From Rhizobium terricola (lineage in GTDB: Bacteria > Pseudomonadota > Alphaproteobacteria > Rhizobiales > Rhizobiaceae), in assembly GCF_012927355.1 (NCBI RefSeq), contig NZ_JABBGK010000002.1:268758-332757 (forward strand): a stretch of DNA of 64,000 bases. Reading direction: 5' to 3'. This document shows, one piece after another, positions 8,215 through 19,206 of the stretch (its first letter is position 1; the number at the start of each line of letters is the position of its first letter). The position numbers were made by a program, and so were the translations under genes. The notes under the pieces were generated by a model. It worked only from the letters and a program-made list of their open reading frames with translations. It was not told the origin of the DNA and ran no database searches.

Positions 8215-9597
8215 TCACGCCATGAGACGCCAGGCAAGTCCGAGGCCGGCCGCGACGACGAGGGTCCGTCCCATTCCCTGCCGCAGGCCGAAGATCATCG
8301 CGGCCGAGAACCCGGCAAGGACGAGGGCTGCGCCGTCGAGCGTGGCGAGCTCCGGCAGCGGCAGCGAAACCGAGAACCCGGCCGCCTCACCGTCTCCCGC
8401 ACCGGCCGGAGACGGCCAGATGACCCAGCGGTTGACCGTCGTGAACAGGACGTGCAGGGCAAACCAGACGGCGAGGTTGAGGATCACGCCGACGACGGCG
8501 GCGGTGATCGCCGAAAGGGCTGCCGTCACCCAGCGATTGCCGCGCAGCCGCTCGACATAGGGCGCGCCGGCAAAGATCCAGACGAAACTCGGGACGAAGG
8601 TTGCCCAGGCAGCGAGCAGACCGCCGAGGAGGCCGCCCAAGAAAGGCGGCAGGCCGCCGGCATCGCGAAAGCCCGCGAGGAAGCCGACATAGGACAGCAC
8701 CAAGACGAGCGGGCCGGGCGTCGTTTCGGCCAGCGCAAGGCCGTCGAGCATTTCGCCGGGTCTCAGCCAGTGATACTGGTCGACCGCCACCTGCGCGACA
8801 TAGGAGAGAACGGCATAGGCTCCGCCGAAGGTGACGAGCGCCATGCGGGAAAAGAAGGCGAAGATCTCGGCAAGACCGCTGTCACCGGCGAACAGCCAGA
8901 GAGCAAGAAGCGGCGCCTGCCAGACGAGGAGCCAGAAGGCCAGCGTGGCGAGCGAGCGCCCCGGCCGGCTGACGGCGGCAGCACCCACGCCGCGCGTTTC
9001 CAAGACATGCGGCGGCGCATCGCGGGTGACGGCACGCGCTTCGACGAGACCCGCGAGCCCGGCGAACAACACGACGAGCGGAAAGGGCAGAGCGAAGGCG
9101 AAGAGGGCCAGGAACGCCACAAGGGCAACGAGGCGATGGAAGCCCGTCTTTAGCGCACGGCGCCCGATCCGCACGACGGCCTCGACGACGATCGCGAGGA
9201 TCGCGGCCTTGAGGCCGAAAAACAGGCCGGCGACCCAGCCGACGTCATGATAGTAGGCATAGAGCGTCGACAGGCCGAGAATGACGGCGAGCCCGGGAAG
9301 GACGAAAAGCAGGCCGGCAACCAGGCCGCCCCGAACGCCGTGCGTCAGCCAGCCAATATAGGTGGCAAGCTGCTGTGCCTCGGGTCCGGGCAAGAGCATG
9401 CAGAAATTCAAGGCGTGCAGGAACCGGTCCTCGGACACCCACCGCCGCTCTTCGACGCAGATGCGGTGCATCAGGGCGATCTGAGCGGCCGGACCGCCGA
9501 AGCTCATCAAGCCGATGCGCAGGAAGGCCCGGAACATGTCGGAAAAGGCAGCCGATTGCGGCGGGTCCTGCAACGTCGTCGTCATACGATCTGTCAT
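8215..9597 (-). CDS. chrA: Chromate efflux transporter, two-domain form
   Basis: A 460-aa inner-membrane protein of the CHR family, which exports chromate using the membrane potential. The first half has the family signature MSFGGPAAQIALMH followed by the ERRWVSEDRF and LPGPEAQQLATYIG motifs. The second half repeats the pattern with VTFGGAYAVLSYVAQ and LAETTPGPLVLVLSYVGF, so this is the long bidomain type. About ten to twelve hydrophobic segments are visible. The start could be the ATG at 9597 or the one four codons later. No chrB regulator is adjacent. Confidence 0.93.
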   Translation of the reverse strand: MTDRMTTTLQDPPQSAAFSDMFRAFLRIGLMSFGGPAAQIALMHRICVEERRWVSEDRFLHALNFCMLLPGPEAQQLATYIGWLTHGVRGGLVAGLLFVLPGLAVILGLSTLYAYYHDVGWVAGLFFGLKAAILAIVVEAVVRIGRRALKTGFHRLVALVAFLALFAFALPFPLVVLFAGLAGLVEARAVTRDAPPHVLETRGVGAAAVSRPGRSLATLAFWLLVWQAPLLALWLFAGDSGLAEIFAFFSRMALVTFGGAYAVLSYVAQVAVDQYHWLRPGEMLDGLALAETTPGPLVLVLSYVGFLAGFRDAGGLPPFLGGLLGGLLAAWATFVPSFVWIFAGAPYVERLRGNRWVTAALSAITAAVVGVILNLAVWFALHVLFTTVNRWVIWPSPAGAGDGEAAGFSVSLPLPELATLDGAALVLAGFSAAMIFGLRQGMGRTLVVAAGLGLAWRLMA

Positions 9598-9643
9598 GCG
9601 GCGGTGTTAACAATGGTCGATGAAATATTTTCGACAGGCCGCG

Positions 9644-9672
9644 CTTGACTCATCCGGGACCCGTCCTTATCT
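9644..9672 (+). promoter_or_regulatory. RpoH-type heat-shock promoter of groESL
   Basis: CTTG at 9644-9647, then 18 bases, then CTTATCT at 9666-9672. This fits the alphaproteobacterial sigma-32 pattern of CTTG, a 17-18 base spacer and CYTATNT. It lies directly upstream of the CIRCE element, so heat induction by RpoH and HrcA repression would converge on one start site. Confidence 0.75.
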
Positions 9673-9680
9673 CAACCCCG

Positions 9681-9707
9681 CTAGCACTCGCCGACAGGGA
9701 GTGCTAA
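9681..9707 (+). promoter_or_regulatory. CIRCE operator (HrcA site)
   Basis: CTAGCACTC, nine bases, GAGTGCTAA. This is one mismatch from the canonical nine-plus-nine inverted repeat with nine-base spacer that HrcA binds. It lies 59 bases before groES, in the expected 5' untranslated position. A second, GC-rich hairpin (9718-9737) follows in the leader. Confidence 0.95.
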
Positions 9708-9765
9708 CAGTATCCATGCGGGTCCACCGCGACCCGCGAATGTCATTTGATCGAGGGATTAGACA

Positions 9766-10062
9766 ATGGCAAGCACATCTTTCCGCCCGCTTCACGACCG
9801 CGTTGTAGTCAAGCGCGTTGAGTCCGAAGAAAAGACCAAGGGCGGCATCATCATTCCCGACACCGCAAAGGAAAAGCCGGCTGAAGGCGAAGTCGTCGCC
9901 GTTGGTCCGGGTGCTCGCGACGACCACGGCAAGGTTGTTGCTCTCGACGTCAAGGTCGGCGACCGCGTGCTGTTCGGCAAGTGGTCCGGCACCGAAGTCA
10001 AGCTCGACGGCGTAGACCTTCTGATCATGAAGGAAGCCGACATCATGGGCATCATCGGCTGA
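9766..10062 (+). CDS. groES: Co-chaperonin GroES
   Basis: The 98-aa lid of the GroEL folding chamber. It begins with [12 protein letters not shown] and contains the mobile loop [18 protein letters not shown] that docks onto GroEL, then a C-terminus ending [16 protein letters not shown]. Length and sequence are typical. The ATG at 9766 has GAGG upstream. It is followed after 61 bases by groEL and is controlled by the CIRCE/RpoH region upstream. Confidence 0.98.
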   Translation: MASTSFRPLHDRVVVKRVESEEKTKGGIIIPDTAKEKPAEGEVVAVGPGARDDHGKVVALDVKVGDRVLFGKWSGTEVKLDGVDLLIMKEADIMGIIG

Positions 10063-10105
10063 TTGCCGATCCTTTCCCACCTCAACAAAATCACCATTGG
10101 GCTGA

Positions 10106-11888
<1,783 letters not shown>

Positions 11889-11913
11889 CTGATCCATCCG
11901 GTTCAGTTTGCGG

Positions 11914-11942
11914 AAAGGGCGGTCTTCGGGCCGCCCTTTTTT
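11914..11942 (+). terminator. Rho-independent terminator of groESL
   Basis: AAAGGGCGG pairs with CCGCCCTTT around an eight-base loop and runs into TTTTTT. It lies 150 bases after the groEL stop, beyond the duplicated tail. Confidence 0.9.
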
Positions 11943-12711
11943 GCGCTTGGCTGACACGGCGACACAGGTGCGACCTGATGAAGCGGAGCGGCTGACGAGC
12001 ATAGTCCGTCCCGTACACCAACCTCTCATCGAATCAGCTGGATCTTGGCAAGCAACACCTGATGCAACCGGACGTCACGTGCGACAATCCTTCTATGCTT
12101 AAATTCGCATGTCTTAATGAAATTGCAGATTATATAACCCGCTGGAAACACCTAAGCTTCAGGCCAAGCCACGCAATTCGGCAAGACGCGAAGAAGTTGA
12201 TAAAATTCTCGACAAAAAATTGTCAAACCGCAGTTTTTCTGTATTCATAGATGCATCCGAGGCGCTTCGATTTTACGGCGCACCGTATTATCAGAAACGA
12301 AATCCCTAGTTCGCTAGGGGCTATTGCTGTGGACTGGCAATTCTGAAAATTTGACGGTTGACCTAAAAATTCGCATTGCGGACAACCTGAAAAATTTATA
12401 TCGCTGCAACAAAGGCAAGAAGCTGGGGTGACAAGCTGCGGGGGCGGCACCACCATCGGTAATCCGGCATGGGGCCGGGCGTAAAATGGGGGATTGGGTG
12501 CTTGTAACCTATGCGCGAATGCGCCTACTCTACAGCATGCGTTCACATTAGTTGGTGACAGTTCGGCGTTTCGTCGGGCGAGCGCGCGTTAAAGCGAGCA
12601 TCGGCGACCGGAACACCGAATACAGACGGAGCAATGACGGACGCCTACGGCGCCCGCATCTGAAACTGGTCCGAGCGCAACAACGCATATTCGGCTTTCT
12701 TGGGGACTGCC
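11943..12711. other. Gene-poor, partly AT-rich intergenic region
   Basis: About 770 bases without a convincing gene. From about 12090 to 12420 the composition is clearly richer in A and T than the flanks. Visible structures are GACAA-AAAA-TTGTC (12211-12224) and a six-pair stem capped by TTCG, CCCTAG-TTCG-CTAGGG (12304-12319). Short open frames on both strands lack family resemblance or ribosome sites. It could hold the promoter of the next gene or a small RNA. Confidence 0.5.
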
Positions 12712-13158
12712 TTGTTTAAGATTGCCAGAGCCAACTTGAATACATCCTTCGCCTCGGGCCTACCCGAAGAAGGCGACGGCGACAGCTATGTCTCGTCCCA
12801 GTTCAGCGTGTCGGAAGGCTGGGTCGGAGACCTGTCGAACGGCGTGATCAAGCTCGGAGAGCGAGCGACGATGCTGCACGGGTTGGACAATCCGGAATGT
12901 GGCCTGCTCAGCATGATGCGCTGCTACGAGCCGAACGACCGCGCCCACATTCTCGAGCTGTTCGAACAGGCGGCGACCTCGTCGTCCAACTTCTGCTATT
13001 CGACCACCATCATCCTGGGTTCCGGCCAGCGCCAGCCGGTTTTCTGCATCGGTGAGTCTGACGGCCTTGAAGAGAAGAGCACGGGCAGCATGCTCGGCAT
13101 CTTCGTCTTCCCCCGCTTCAAGCTGGCGGCCGGCGCGCATCTGCGAAGCTATTCCTGA
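12712..13158 (+). CDS. PAS-like small protein, unknown function
   Basis: A 148-aa protein whose centre (GWVGDLSNGVIKLGERATMLHG, then a helix ILELFEQAA and strands ending MLGIFVFPRF) follows the order of elements in a PAS sensor fold. No output domain is attached. The start is probably the TTG at 12712, because GGGGA lies a few bases upstream; a second TTG at 12700 has no site, and no ATG is available near the beginning. It stands alone between groEL and doxX. A sensory or protein-interaction role is inferred from fold resemblance only. Confidence 0.65.
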   Translation: MFKIARANLNTSFASGLPEEGDGDSYVSSQFSVSEGWVGDLSNGVIKLGERATMLHGLDNPECGLLSMMRCYEPNDRAHILELFEQAATSSSNFCYSTTIILGSGQRQPVFCIGESDGLEEKSTGSMLGIFVFPRFKLAAGAHLRSYS

Positions 13159-13388
13159 CCATTCCTTGCGGTTCCACCCGTATCGGCAACATCACCCATC
13201 CCACCGTTCGAACAGGAATGGAGGGTTGGGTTGATCGGTCCGGCAATTCCATCTCGTTCACTATTGTCGAACGATCAGTCAAAGACTGTCCATCTATCGC
13301 ATACAAGCCGTAAGTGGCACAACTCGCTCCAGAAATTCACCACAGGCACCCGGCCACGATCCGCCGTCGGTGCATCAAGGAGCCGAAC

Positions 13389-13832
13389 ATGTCCAGCAGC
13401 AACAACGCCATCATTCTCATCGCCCGCGTCCTCCTCTCGTTCATCTTCATCTATTCCGGCTACGGCAAGCTCATCGACCCGGCCGGTACCGCCGGCATGA
13501 TCACCGGCGCCGGCCTTCCGGCTGCGACCGCGCTTGCTTACCTCGCCGGCCTGTTCGAGCTGGTTGCCGGCCTCTTCGTCCTCGTCGGCTTCCAGACCAA
13601 GATCACCGGCTGGCTGCTCGCTCTGTTCTGCGTGTTCACCGGCGTCGTCTTCCACGGCTCGGCCATCAACGTTCCGGATTTCCCGGCTGCCGCCAACGGT
13701 TGGCTGACCGTGCTGAACCAGATCATGATGATGAAGAACATCACGCTGGCCGGCGCCTACATCCTGCTCGCCACCTTCGGCCCCGGCGCCTACTCGCTCG
13801 ACGCCCGCCGCGGTGCAGCCGTCGCAGCCTGA
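13389..13832 (+). CDS. DoxX-family membrane protein
   Basis: A 147-aa inner-membrane protein with four hydrophobic segments. The DoxX pattern is seen in ARVLLSFIFIYSGYGKLIDPAGT, LAGLFELVAGLFVLVGFQTK and the loop with VVFHGSA. DoxX proteins are linked to redox and thiol stress in several bacteria, but the biochemical role of this subgroup is not settled. The ATG at 13389 has a strong AAGGAG site seven bases upstream. A strong terminator follows, so it is probably monocistronic. Confidence 0.9.
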   Translation: MSSSNNAIILIARVLLSFIFIYSGYGKLIDPAGTAGMITGAGLPAATALAYLAGLFELVAGLFVLVGFQTKITGWLLALFCVFTGVVFHGSAINVPDFPAAANGWLTVLNQIMMMKNITLAGAYILLATFGPGAYSLDARRGAAVAA

Positions 13833-13859
13833 GCCATCCCTGCCTCACACGGCAACGGA

Positions 13860-13893
13860 AAGCCCGCCGGGGGTCACCCCGGCGGGCTTTTTT
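13860..13893 (+). terminator. Rho-independent terminator after doxX
   Basis: AGCCCGCCGGGG pairs with CCCCGGCGGGCT around a short loop, followed by six T. The twelve-pair stem is perfect. Confidence 0.93.
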
Positions 13894-13918
13894 GCTGTTC
13901 ATTCGATTTTAGAAACGT

Positions 13919-14518
13919 TCAGGCCTTTCGTGCGAGCCAGACGGTGGCGCCGCCGCAGGCCAGGTCCTCGACCACATGGGCGACCACCTCGAAACCGTTC
14001 TCCCGCAGCAGATGCCTGTACTCGTCCGGCGCCAAGCTGGCGTGGTGGAGCGGCTCCCCTTCGAAAGATCCGATCGAGACACCCTCCCCCGGCCCCGAGG
14101 TGAACATCAGCATTGCGCCCGCGGCCGCATGGGCAGCAAAGGCGGGAAACATCGCACGCTGGTCGGCGGCATTCAGATGAAAAAAGCTGTGCCAGGCCAG
14201 GATCGCGTCGAAGCTCTGGTTCAAGGCCAGCCGGCGCATGTCGCCGACATGCCAGGCTTCTCCGGGAAAGCGTGACCGACAGAGCGCGATAAGGCTCTCG
14301 GAAGAATCAATCCCCGTCACGGAGAGACCGCGGGCGACGAGATCCGCCGCCATCGGCTCCCCGGAGCCGCAGCCGAGGTCCAGCACGCAGGCGCCTTGCG
14401 GCAGCTGCCCGGCGAAGCGATCGAGCCACGGCTTTTCGAAGAGATGTTTTGAGCGGATATCGTCGAAGGCGCTGGCGTGACGCTCGTAGAGGCCGATCAC
14501 CCGCTCCGCGTCGTCCAT
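13919..14518 (-). CDS. Class I SAM-dependent methyltransferase
   Basis: A 199-aa Rossmann-fold methyltransferase. Motif I is VLDLGCGSGEPMAADL (about residue 46), motif II is TGIDSSESLI, and the DAILAWHSFFHL segment follows. The substrate is not evident. The start is taken as the ATG at 14518, with GAGG upstream; a GTG one codon earlier is possible. It follows hisG with a gap of seven bases, so it is the last gene of the hisZ-hisG unit. The histidine genes do not explain its function. Confidence 0.85.
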   Translation of the reverse strand: MDDAERVIGLYERHASAFDDIRSKHLFEKPWLDRFAGQLPQGACVLDLGCGSGEPMAADLVARGLSVTGIDSSESLIALCRSRFPGEAWHVGDMRRLALNQSFDAILAWHSFFHLNAADQRAMFPAFAAHAAAGAMLMFTSGPGEGVSIGSFEGEPLHHASLAPDEYRHLLRENGFEVVAHVVEDLACGGATVWLARKA

Positions 14519-14525
14519 CACCGCC

Positions 14526-15218
14526 TCACAGGGCCTTGCGGACCGCCGCGATCACCTCGGCGATCCGCGGATCGCCCTCGTGTTCGGGCTTTCTCGCCCG
14601 CACCAGGCAGGCCTCGGACCTCAGGATCACGCCGTCCGAGAGGATCTTCAGGTGGTTGGCCTTCAGCGTCGAGCCGGTCGAAGTGATATCGACGATGATG
14701 TCGGCCTGGCCGGCTGCGGGCGCGCCCTCGGTGGCGCCGAGGCTCTCGACGATGCGGTAGAGCTGGATGCCGTGCTGGCTGGAGAAGAACTGTTGCGTCA
14801 GGCGCCAGTATTTGGTGGCAATCGCCAGGCGGCGTCCGTGGCGGGCGCGGAAATCGGCGGCCACGTCGCCGAGGTCGGCCATGGTGTCGACGTCAAGCCA
14901 GATTTCCGGAACGGCGACCACCACGTCAGCGTGGCCGAAGCCGAGGCGCACGCAGACTTCGACCCGCTTGTCGGCCTCGGCGAGGCCTTCGCGGATCAGG
15001 TCCTCGCCGGTGACGCCGAAATCGACGGTGCCTGCACCGATCTCACGGGAAATCTCCGAGGCCGAGAGAAAGGCGATCTCGATGTCGTCGGCGCCCTCGA
15101 CGCGGCCGCGATAGGAGCGGTCGTTGCCGACGGCGACGATCTTCATGCCCGCGCGTTCGAAGATCGCCGAGGCGTCGTCCTTCATGCGGCCCTTGGACGG
15201 CAGCCCGATGGTAATCAT
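14526..15218 (-). CDS. hisG: ATP phosphoribosyltransferase, short form
   Basis: Catalyses the first step of histidine synthesis, joining ATP and PRPP. At 230 aa it is the short HisG without the C-terminal regulatory domain, and so needs HisZ. It starts [12 protein letters not shown], has [12 protein letters not shown], and carries the PRPP-binding loop [13 protein letters not shown]. Its start codon overlaps the hisZ stop by four bases (ATGA), which indicates translational coupling and fits the known hetero-octamer of HisG and HisZ. Confidence 0.97.
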   Translation of the reverse strand: MITIGLPSKGRMKDDASAIFERAGMKIVAVGNDRSYRGRVEGADDIEIAFLSASEISREIGAGTVDFGVTGEDLIREGLAEADKRVEVCVRLGFGHADVVVAVPEIWLDVDTMADLGDVAADFRARHGRRLAIATKYWRLTQQFFSSQHGIQLYRIVESLGATEGAPAAGQADIIVDITSTGSTLKANHLKILSDGVILRSEACLVRARKPEHEGDPRIAEVIAAVRKAL

Positions 15219-16336
15219 GCCTGCGTCCTCGCAGTTTCGATGCGATCGAGCCAGAGCGAAAAGCCGACCGCAGGAATGTGATCTTCGGCGCCGAGCAGGG
15301 TCAGCAACCGGTCGAAACGGCCACCGCCGGCCAGCACGGCGGGCTGGCCCTCAACCGCGATCTCGAAGACCAGTCCGGTGTAATAGTCGAGCGGACGGCC
15401 GAAAGCGGCGCGATAGGTGATACGGGCGAGATCGACGCCGGTATTGGCGAGGGCCGCGACCCGCTCGTCGAAGCGGGCAAGCGCCGCGCCGAGCTTCAGG
15501 CCCGCCGCATCGGCAAAACCGGCGAGAGCCGCCGACGCATCGGCGAGCGGCAATTCGAGTGAGAGGAATTCCCGCAGCAGAAGGAGGGCGGCACCGTCGA
15601 GCCGCGTCTCGGAAAGCTCCAGCTTCTCCTTGAGGCGGCGGGCGATGTCCACCGGTGTGCGGCTCGCATTGGTGAGGTAGCCGGTTTCCTGCATGGTGCG
15701 GTCGATATGGGCAATCAGGGCATCCTGGTCGCCGCTGACCAGAAGCGCCGACACGGCCGGATCGAGCCCCGGGACGGGGCTCGGTGTCGCAAGCTTGCGC
15801 AGCAGCTGGTCGATCTGGTCCGGATTGCCGAAGGCCTGGATCAGGCGCTTTTGCCAGCCGGCCGGCAGGCCGAGCGCCTTGACGACGGCTTCGAACACCG
15901 CTTGGTCGCCGAGCGTGACGGCGAGCGGCTTCGTCGGCAGGAGGCGGGTGAGGATCTGCAGACTGTCCGCGACGGCGCGCGCGTCGGAGGCCGCGATCGC
16001 GATGTCCCCGAGATCCTCGATGCCGGCCTGGTAAAATTCCTGGGGTCCTTCCCGGCGCTGGCGGAAGACTTCGCCGAGATAGGCGTAGCGCTTCGGCGTA
16101 CCGGTCGCGGTCTCGATGTGGCGCAGACAGACGGGAATGGTGAATTCGGGCCTGAGGCAGAGGCTTTCACCGCGCTCGTTCTCGGTCAGGAAGATCCGGC
16201 GGCGCAGGTCTTCACCGGCCATGTCCAGGAAGGGTGCGGCCGGCTGGATCACGGGCGTGTCCACCCGCGTCGTGCCACGGGACGTGAATTCCTGCAGGAT
16301 GGTGCCGGCGAAATCGGGCATGTCGGTCAGGGGCAT
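15215..16336 (-). CDS. hisZ: ATP phosphoribosyltransferase regulatory subunit
   Basis: A 373-aa paralogue of the histidyl-tRNA synthetase catalytic core that lacks aminoacylation and activates short HisG, giving histidine feedback. Visible HisRS-like motifs are [36 protein letters not shown] (motif 2) and [13 protein letters not shown]. There is no anticodon-binding domain. The start is taken as the ATG at 16336; eight more in-frame codons lie upstream. A RIME-like element separates it from hisS. Confidence 0.95.
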   Translation of the reverse strand: MPLTDMPDFAGTILQEFTSRGTTRVDTPVIQPAAPFLDMAGEDLRRRIFLTENERGESLCLRPEFTIPVCLRHIETATGTPKRYAYLGEVFRQRREGPQEFYQAGIEDLGDIAIAASDARAVADSLQILTRLLPTKPLAVTLGDQAVFEAVVKALGLPAGWQKRLIQAFGNPDQIDQLLRKLATPSPVPGLDPAVSALLVSGDQDALIAHIDRTMQETGYLTNASRTPVDIARRLKEKLELSETRLDGAALLLLREFLSLELPLADASAALAGFADAAGLKLGAALARFDERVAALANTGVDLARITYRAAFGRPLDYYTGLVFEIAVEGQPAVLAGGGRFDRLLTLLGAEDHIPAVGFSLWLDRIETARTQA

Positions 16337-16358
16337 GGTACACCACAGTCGAAAGAAC

Positions 16359-16481
16359 ACCCCCCTCTGTCACTTCGTGACATCTCCCCCTCAAGGGGGG
16401 AGATCGGCGGGAGCATGCCGCCCCTGCCGCGGATCGATCTCCCCCCTTGAGGGGGAGATGCCCGGCAGGGCAGAGGGGGGT
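16359..16481. repeat. RIME-like intergenic element, copy 2
   Basis: Two inverted arms, 16359-16404 and 16437-16481, about 32 bases apart. The right arm is identical over 45 bases to the right arm of the copy at 7063-7233. The left arm differs internally, with CACTTCGTG in place of the GC-rich segment. It lies between hisS and hisZ, inside what would otherwise be one operon, and its hairpins may act as a partial terminator or as an mRNA processing point. Confidence 0.85.
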
Positions 16482-16498
16482 AGCAGCGGAGCAACAAC

Positions 16499-18019
16499 TT
16501 AAAGCCCCTTCGCCCGACGGCGATCCTCGGCCTGGGCAGCGAGGATCTCTTTCACCTTGGCGACCAGTTCGCTCTCGGCCACGACGTCCTGCGCCACGCG
16601 GGCCTCGCGCCATTCGGCGTTGTCGGTGATCTCGCCGGAGAGGCGCTTGCCCTCGATCAGGTCCTTGATCTGCACCACGCCCTGAGAACGCTCGTCGCCG
16701 CCCTGAATAATGGCGATCGGCGCGCCGCGGCGGTCGGCATATTTCAGCTGATTGCCGAACTTCTTCCAGTTGCCCTGGTACATTTCGGCCCGGATGCCTT
16801 CGGCGCGCAGTGCTTGCGTGAAGCGCTGGTAGCGGCCCATGCTTTCGACGTCGCCGTCCATGACGGTGACGAGAACCGGTCCGACGACTTCGTCCTGGCC
16901 GAGCTTGCCGAGGTTCTTCAACGCCGTCATCAGCCGCGAGACGCCGATCGAGAAGCCGGTCGCCGGAACGGGCTGGCCCATGAAGCGCGAGACGAGACCA
17001 TCATAACGCCCGCCGCCGCCGACCGAGCCGAAGACAACCTTCTCGCCCTTCTCGTTGGTGACGTCGAAGGTGAGTTCGGCTTCGTAGACGGGGCCGGTAT
17101 AGTATTCGAGGCCACGGACGACGGAAGGATCGATCTTGATGCGATCGGGACCGTAGCCGGCGCCCAGCACGAGGCTGCGGATGGTGTTGAGCTCATCGAC
17201 GCCCTCGGCGCCCTTTTCCGTCCCGGCCACGAGCTCGGCCAGATGAACGGCGCTTTCGGCGTAGTCGGTGATCCCGACGAAGAAGAGAACCTTTTCGATC
17301 TGCTCGGGGGTCAGGCCTGCACCCTTGGTGAAGTCGCCGGACTCGTCCTTGCGGCCCTCGCCAAGCAGCAGGGTGACGCCCTCGGTGCCGAACTTGTCGA
17401 GCTTGTCGATGGCGCGCAGCACGCCCAGACGGCGCCCCGCATTGTCATCACCCCCGACACCGATCGCTTCCATCACGCCGTCGAGAACCTTGCGGTTGTT
17501 GACGCGGATCACATAATCTCCGCGCTTGATGCCGAGGGCCTCCAACGTATCCGCCATCATCATGCACATCTCGGCATCCGACTGGACGCCCGGGGCACCG
17601 ACGGTGTCGGCGTCGAACTGCATGAACTGGCGGAAGCGGCCGGGGCCGGGCTTCTCGTTGCGGAAGACATAGCCGGCGCGATAGGTGCGGAACGGCAGCT
17701 GGATTTCCTGGAAGTTCTCCGCGACATGCCGGGCCATCGGTGCCGTCAGGTCGTAGCGCAGCGACATCCACTGCTCGTCGTCGTCCTGCAACGAGAAGAC
17801 GCCCTCGTTCGGCCGGTCGGCATCGGGCAGGAACTTGCCGAGCGCATCCGTGTATTCGAACAGCGGGGTTTCGATCGGGTCGAAACCATAGCGTTCGTAA
17901 ACCTCCCGGATGGTCTCCATCATCTGGTTGGCGGCGCGGATGTCGGCAGTCGCGCGATCGACGAAGCCGCGCGGCAGGCGGGCTTTGAGTTTCTGCGGCT
18001 TCTTGTTCTTCTCGTTCAT
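16499..18019 (-). CDS. hisS: Histidyl-tRNA synthetase
   Basis: A class II synthetase of 506 aa that charges tRNA-His. Motif 1 is near residues 20-70. Motif 2 is [20 protein letters not shown]. The histidine-specific motif is [15 protein letters not shown], and motif 3 is in [13 protein letters not shown]. The C-terminal anticodon-binding domain runs from about residue 395. The long inserts and the GPGRFR form of motif 2 are those of the alphaproteobacterial type. The start is the ATG at 18019; its ribosome site is weak. Confidence 0.97.
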   Translation of the reverse strand: MNEKNKKPQKLKARLPRGFVDRATADIRAANQMMETIREVYERYGFDPIETPLFEYTDALGKFLPDADRPNEGVFSLQDDDEQWMSLRYDLTAPMARHVAENFQEIQLPFRTYRAGYVFRNEKPGPGRFRQFMQFDADTVGAPGVQSDAEMCMMMADTLEALGIKRGDYVIRVNNRKVLDGVMEAIGVGGDDNAGRRLGVLRAIDKLDKFGTEGVTLLLGEGRKDESGDFTKGAGLTPEQIEKVLFFVGITDYAESAVHLAELVAGTEKGAEGVDELNTIRSLVLGAGYGPDRIKIDPSVVRGLEYYTGPVYEAELTFDVTNEKGEKVVFGSVGGGGRYDGLVSRFMGQPVPATGFSIGVSRLMTALKNLGKLGQDEVVGPVLVTVMDGDVESMGRYQRFTQALRAEGIRAEMYQGNWKKFGNQLKYADRRGAPIAIIQGGDERSQGVVQIKDLIEGKRLSGEITDNAEWREARVAQDVVAESELVAKVKEILAAQAEDRRRAKGL

Positions 18020-18150
18020 GAGGCAGGCACCGGACTTTTTTTGAATTTGGCGTGCCGGTGTCTTAGAGGATCAAGGTTTTGGCGGCAAGGGTGAAGGCTG
18101 GCAGGCGACGAGGGCCAATGCTATATTGTGTCTAATAAAGGGACAGGCTT

Positions 18151-18342
18151 ATGAACAGGCAAATGACGATCGAAATGTCAGAGGAAATGCATGCCGAGCT
18201 CGAGCGGCAGGCTGCGGCAGCCGGCATGACACTCGAGGAATACCTGACCGGCGTCGTGATCACCCGCGTATCGCGCGAACATTCCCCTCACGAGACCGGC
18301 GCGGAAGTCGATGCCGGTTCGGCAGGCAAGACCGACCCCTGA
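18151..18342 (+). CDS. Ribbon-helix-helix-like small protein
   Basis: A 63-aa protein whose first 45 residues (MTIEMSEEMHAELERQAAAAGMTLEEYL) follow the strand-helix-helix pattern of CopG/Arc-type DNA-binding proteins. A short charged tail follows. The ATG at 18151 has AAAGGGA upstream, and a TATATT element lies about 25 bases before it. Such proteins are often antitoxins or autorepressors, but the next gene does not look like a toxin. Function unknown. Confidence 0.6.
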   Translation: MNRQMTIEMSEEMHAELERQAAAAGMTLEEYLTGVVITRVSREHSPHETGAEVDAGSAGKTDP

Positions 18343-18376
18343 CCGTCGCACATCGCGCAAAAGCCTGCCGAAATCC

Positions 18377-19132
18377 ATGATCCTCGAAGCCCTGAATTAT
18401 GCCGCCACCTGGCCGCTCACCACGGCCGGACACCGCAAGGCGATCCGCTATTCGGTCAACCTGTGGGCGCGCGCCAATCGCTGTGCAGGGGACTGGCAGG
18501 CACACGAGGACAATTGCAAAGCCTCGATCCTCGCCGCGGTCAGCTCGCTCCGGCAACGCCGGACCGTGGTCGTGCTCGGGTCCGGCCTGTTGCGTGACGT
18601 ACCGATCATCGAACTTTCACGAAGCTTCGACACCGTCGTTCTCATCGATCTCGTCCATCTCGCCAGCGTTCGGGCCTGGCTCAAGCTCAAGGGACTGAAG
18701 AACGTCCGGCTGATCGAGCGGGATCTTTCCGGCTACGAGGCGATCAAAGGGGGCGAGACGCCCGATCCGCTGGGCTTCCTGCGGCAGGTGCCCTATCTCG
18801 ACCTCGTCATCTCCGCGAACCTCCTGTCGCAGATCGGCACGGGCGCGCGCAAGCGGCTGGAGGCGGACACATCGGGAAGAATGCCGCCCGACAGCGTGGC
18901 GCGCCTGATCAAGGCGCATCTCGACGGGCTTCACGGACTGACTTGCCGCTACAGCCTGCTGACCGACATCGCCTATGAGGTGATCGACCGCACGGGCCAC
19001 GTCCACGAGCGTTTCGACCTGCTGCACGGCATCGCCGTGCCGGAGCACCAGCAGGCGTGGGACTGGCCGGTCGTGCCGATCGGGGAGGAGAGCAAGGACT
19101 ATCGGATCGTGCACCGGGTCATTTCAGTCTGA
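18377..19132 (+). CDS. Conserved hypothetical, Rossmann/methyltransferase-like
   Basis: A 251-aa soluble protein. The segment TVVVLGSGLLRDVPIIEL, then DTVVLIDLVHLASVRAW and NVRLIERDLSGYE, resembles the nucleotide-binding half of class I methyltransferases: a glycine loop, an acidic end of the second strand, then a further strand. The canonical GxGxG is reduced to GSGLL. The C-terminal part has an HLDGL...DIAYEVIDR region of unknown use. The start is the ATG at 18377, with no strong ribosome site. It begins 34 bases after the small RHH-like gene on the same strand. I do not recognise its substrate. Confidence 0.7.
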   Translation: MILEALNYAATWPLTTAGHRKAIRYSVNLWARANRCAGDWQAHEDNCKASILAAVSSLRQRRTVVVLGSGLLRDVPIIELSRSFDTVVLIDLVHLASVRAWLKLKGLKNVRLIERDLSGYEAIKGGETPDPLGFLRQVPYLDLVISANLLSQIGTGARKRLEADTSGRMPPDSVARLIKAHLDGLHGLTCRYSLLTDIAYEVIDRTGHVHERFDLLHGIAVPEHQQAWDWPVVPIGEESKDYRIVHRVISV

Positions 19133-19206
19133 ACCGCCGCCGTCTGGCGCGGGGCCCGGCGCCCCCCGACCTTGCTTTCGCCGGAATCGGCCTTACCTTC
19201 CGCACC

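Noticed and set aside
12062..12250. 62-codon plus-strand frame in the AT-rich stretch
   Set aside because: No supported start or similarity; the region looks intergenic.
12223..12546. 107-codon minus-strand frame after groEL
   Set aside because: No ribosome site, odd cysteine-rich composition and no recognisable family; treated as chance.
11943..12711. Possible CRISPR or phage remnant
   Set aside because: No regularly spaced repeats, no integrase and no attachment-like direct repeats at the edges.
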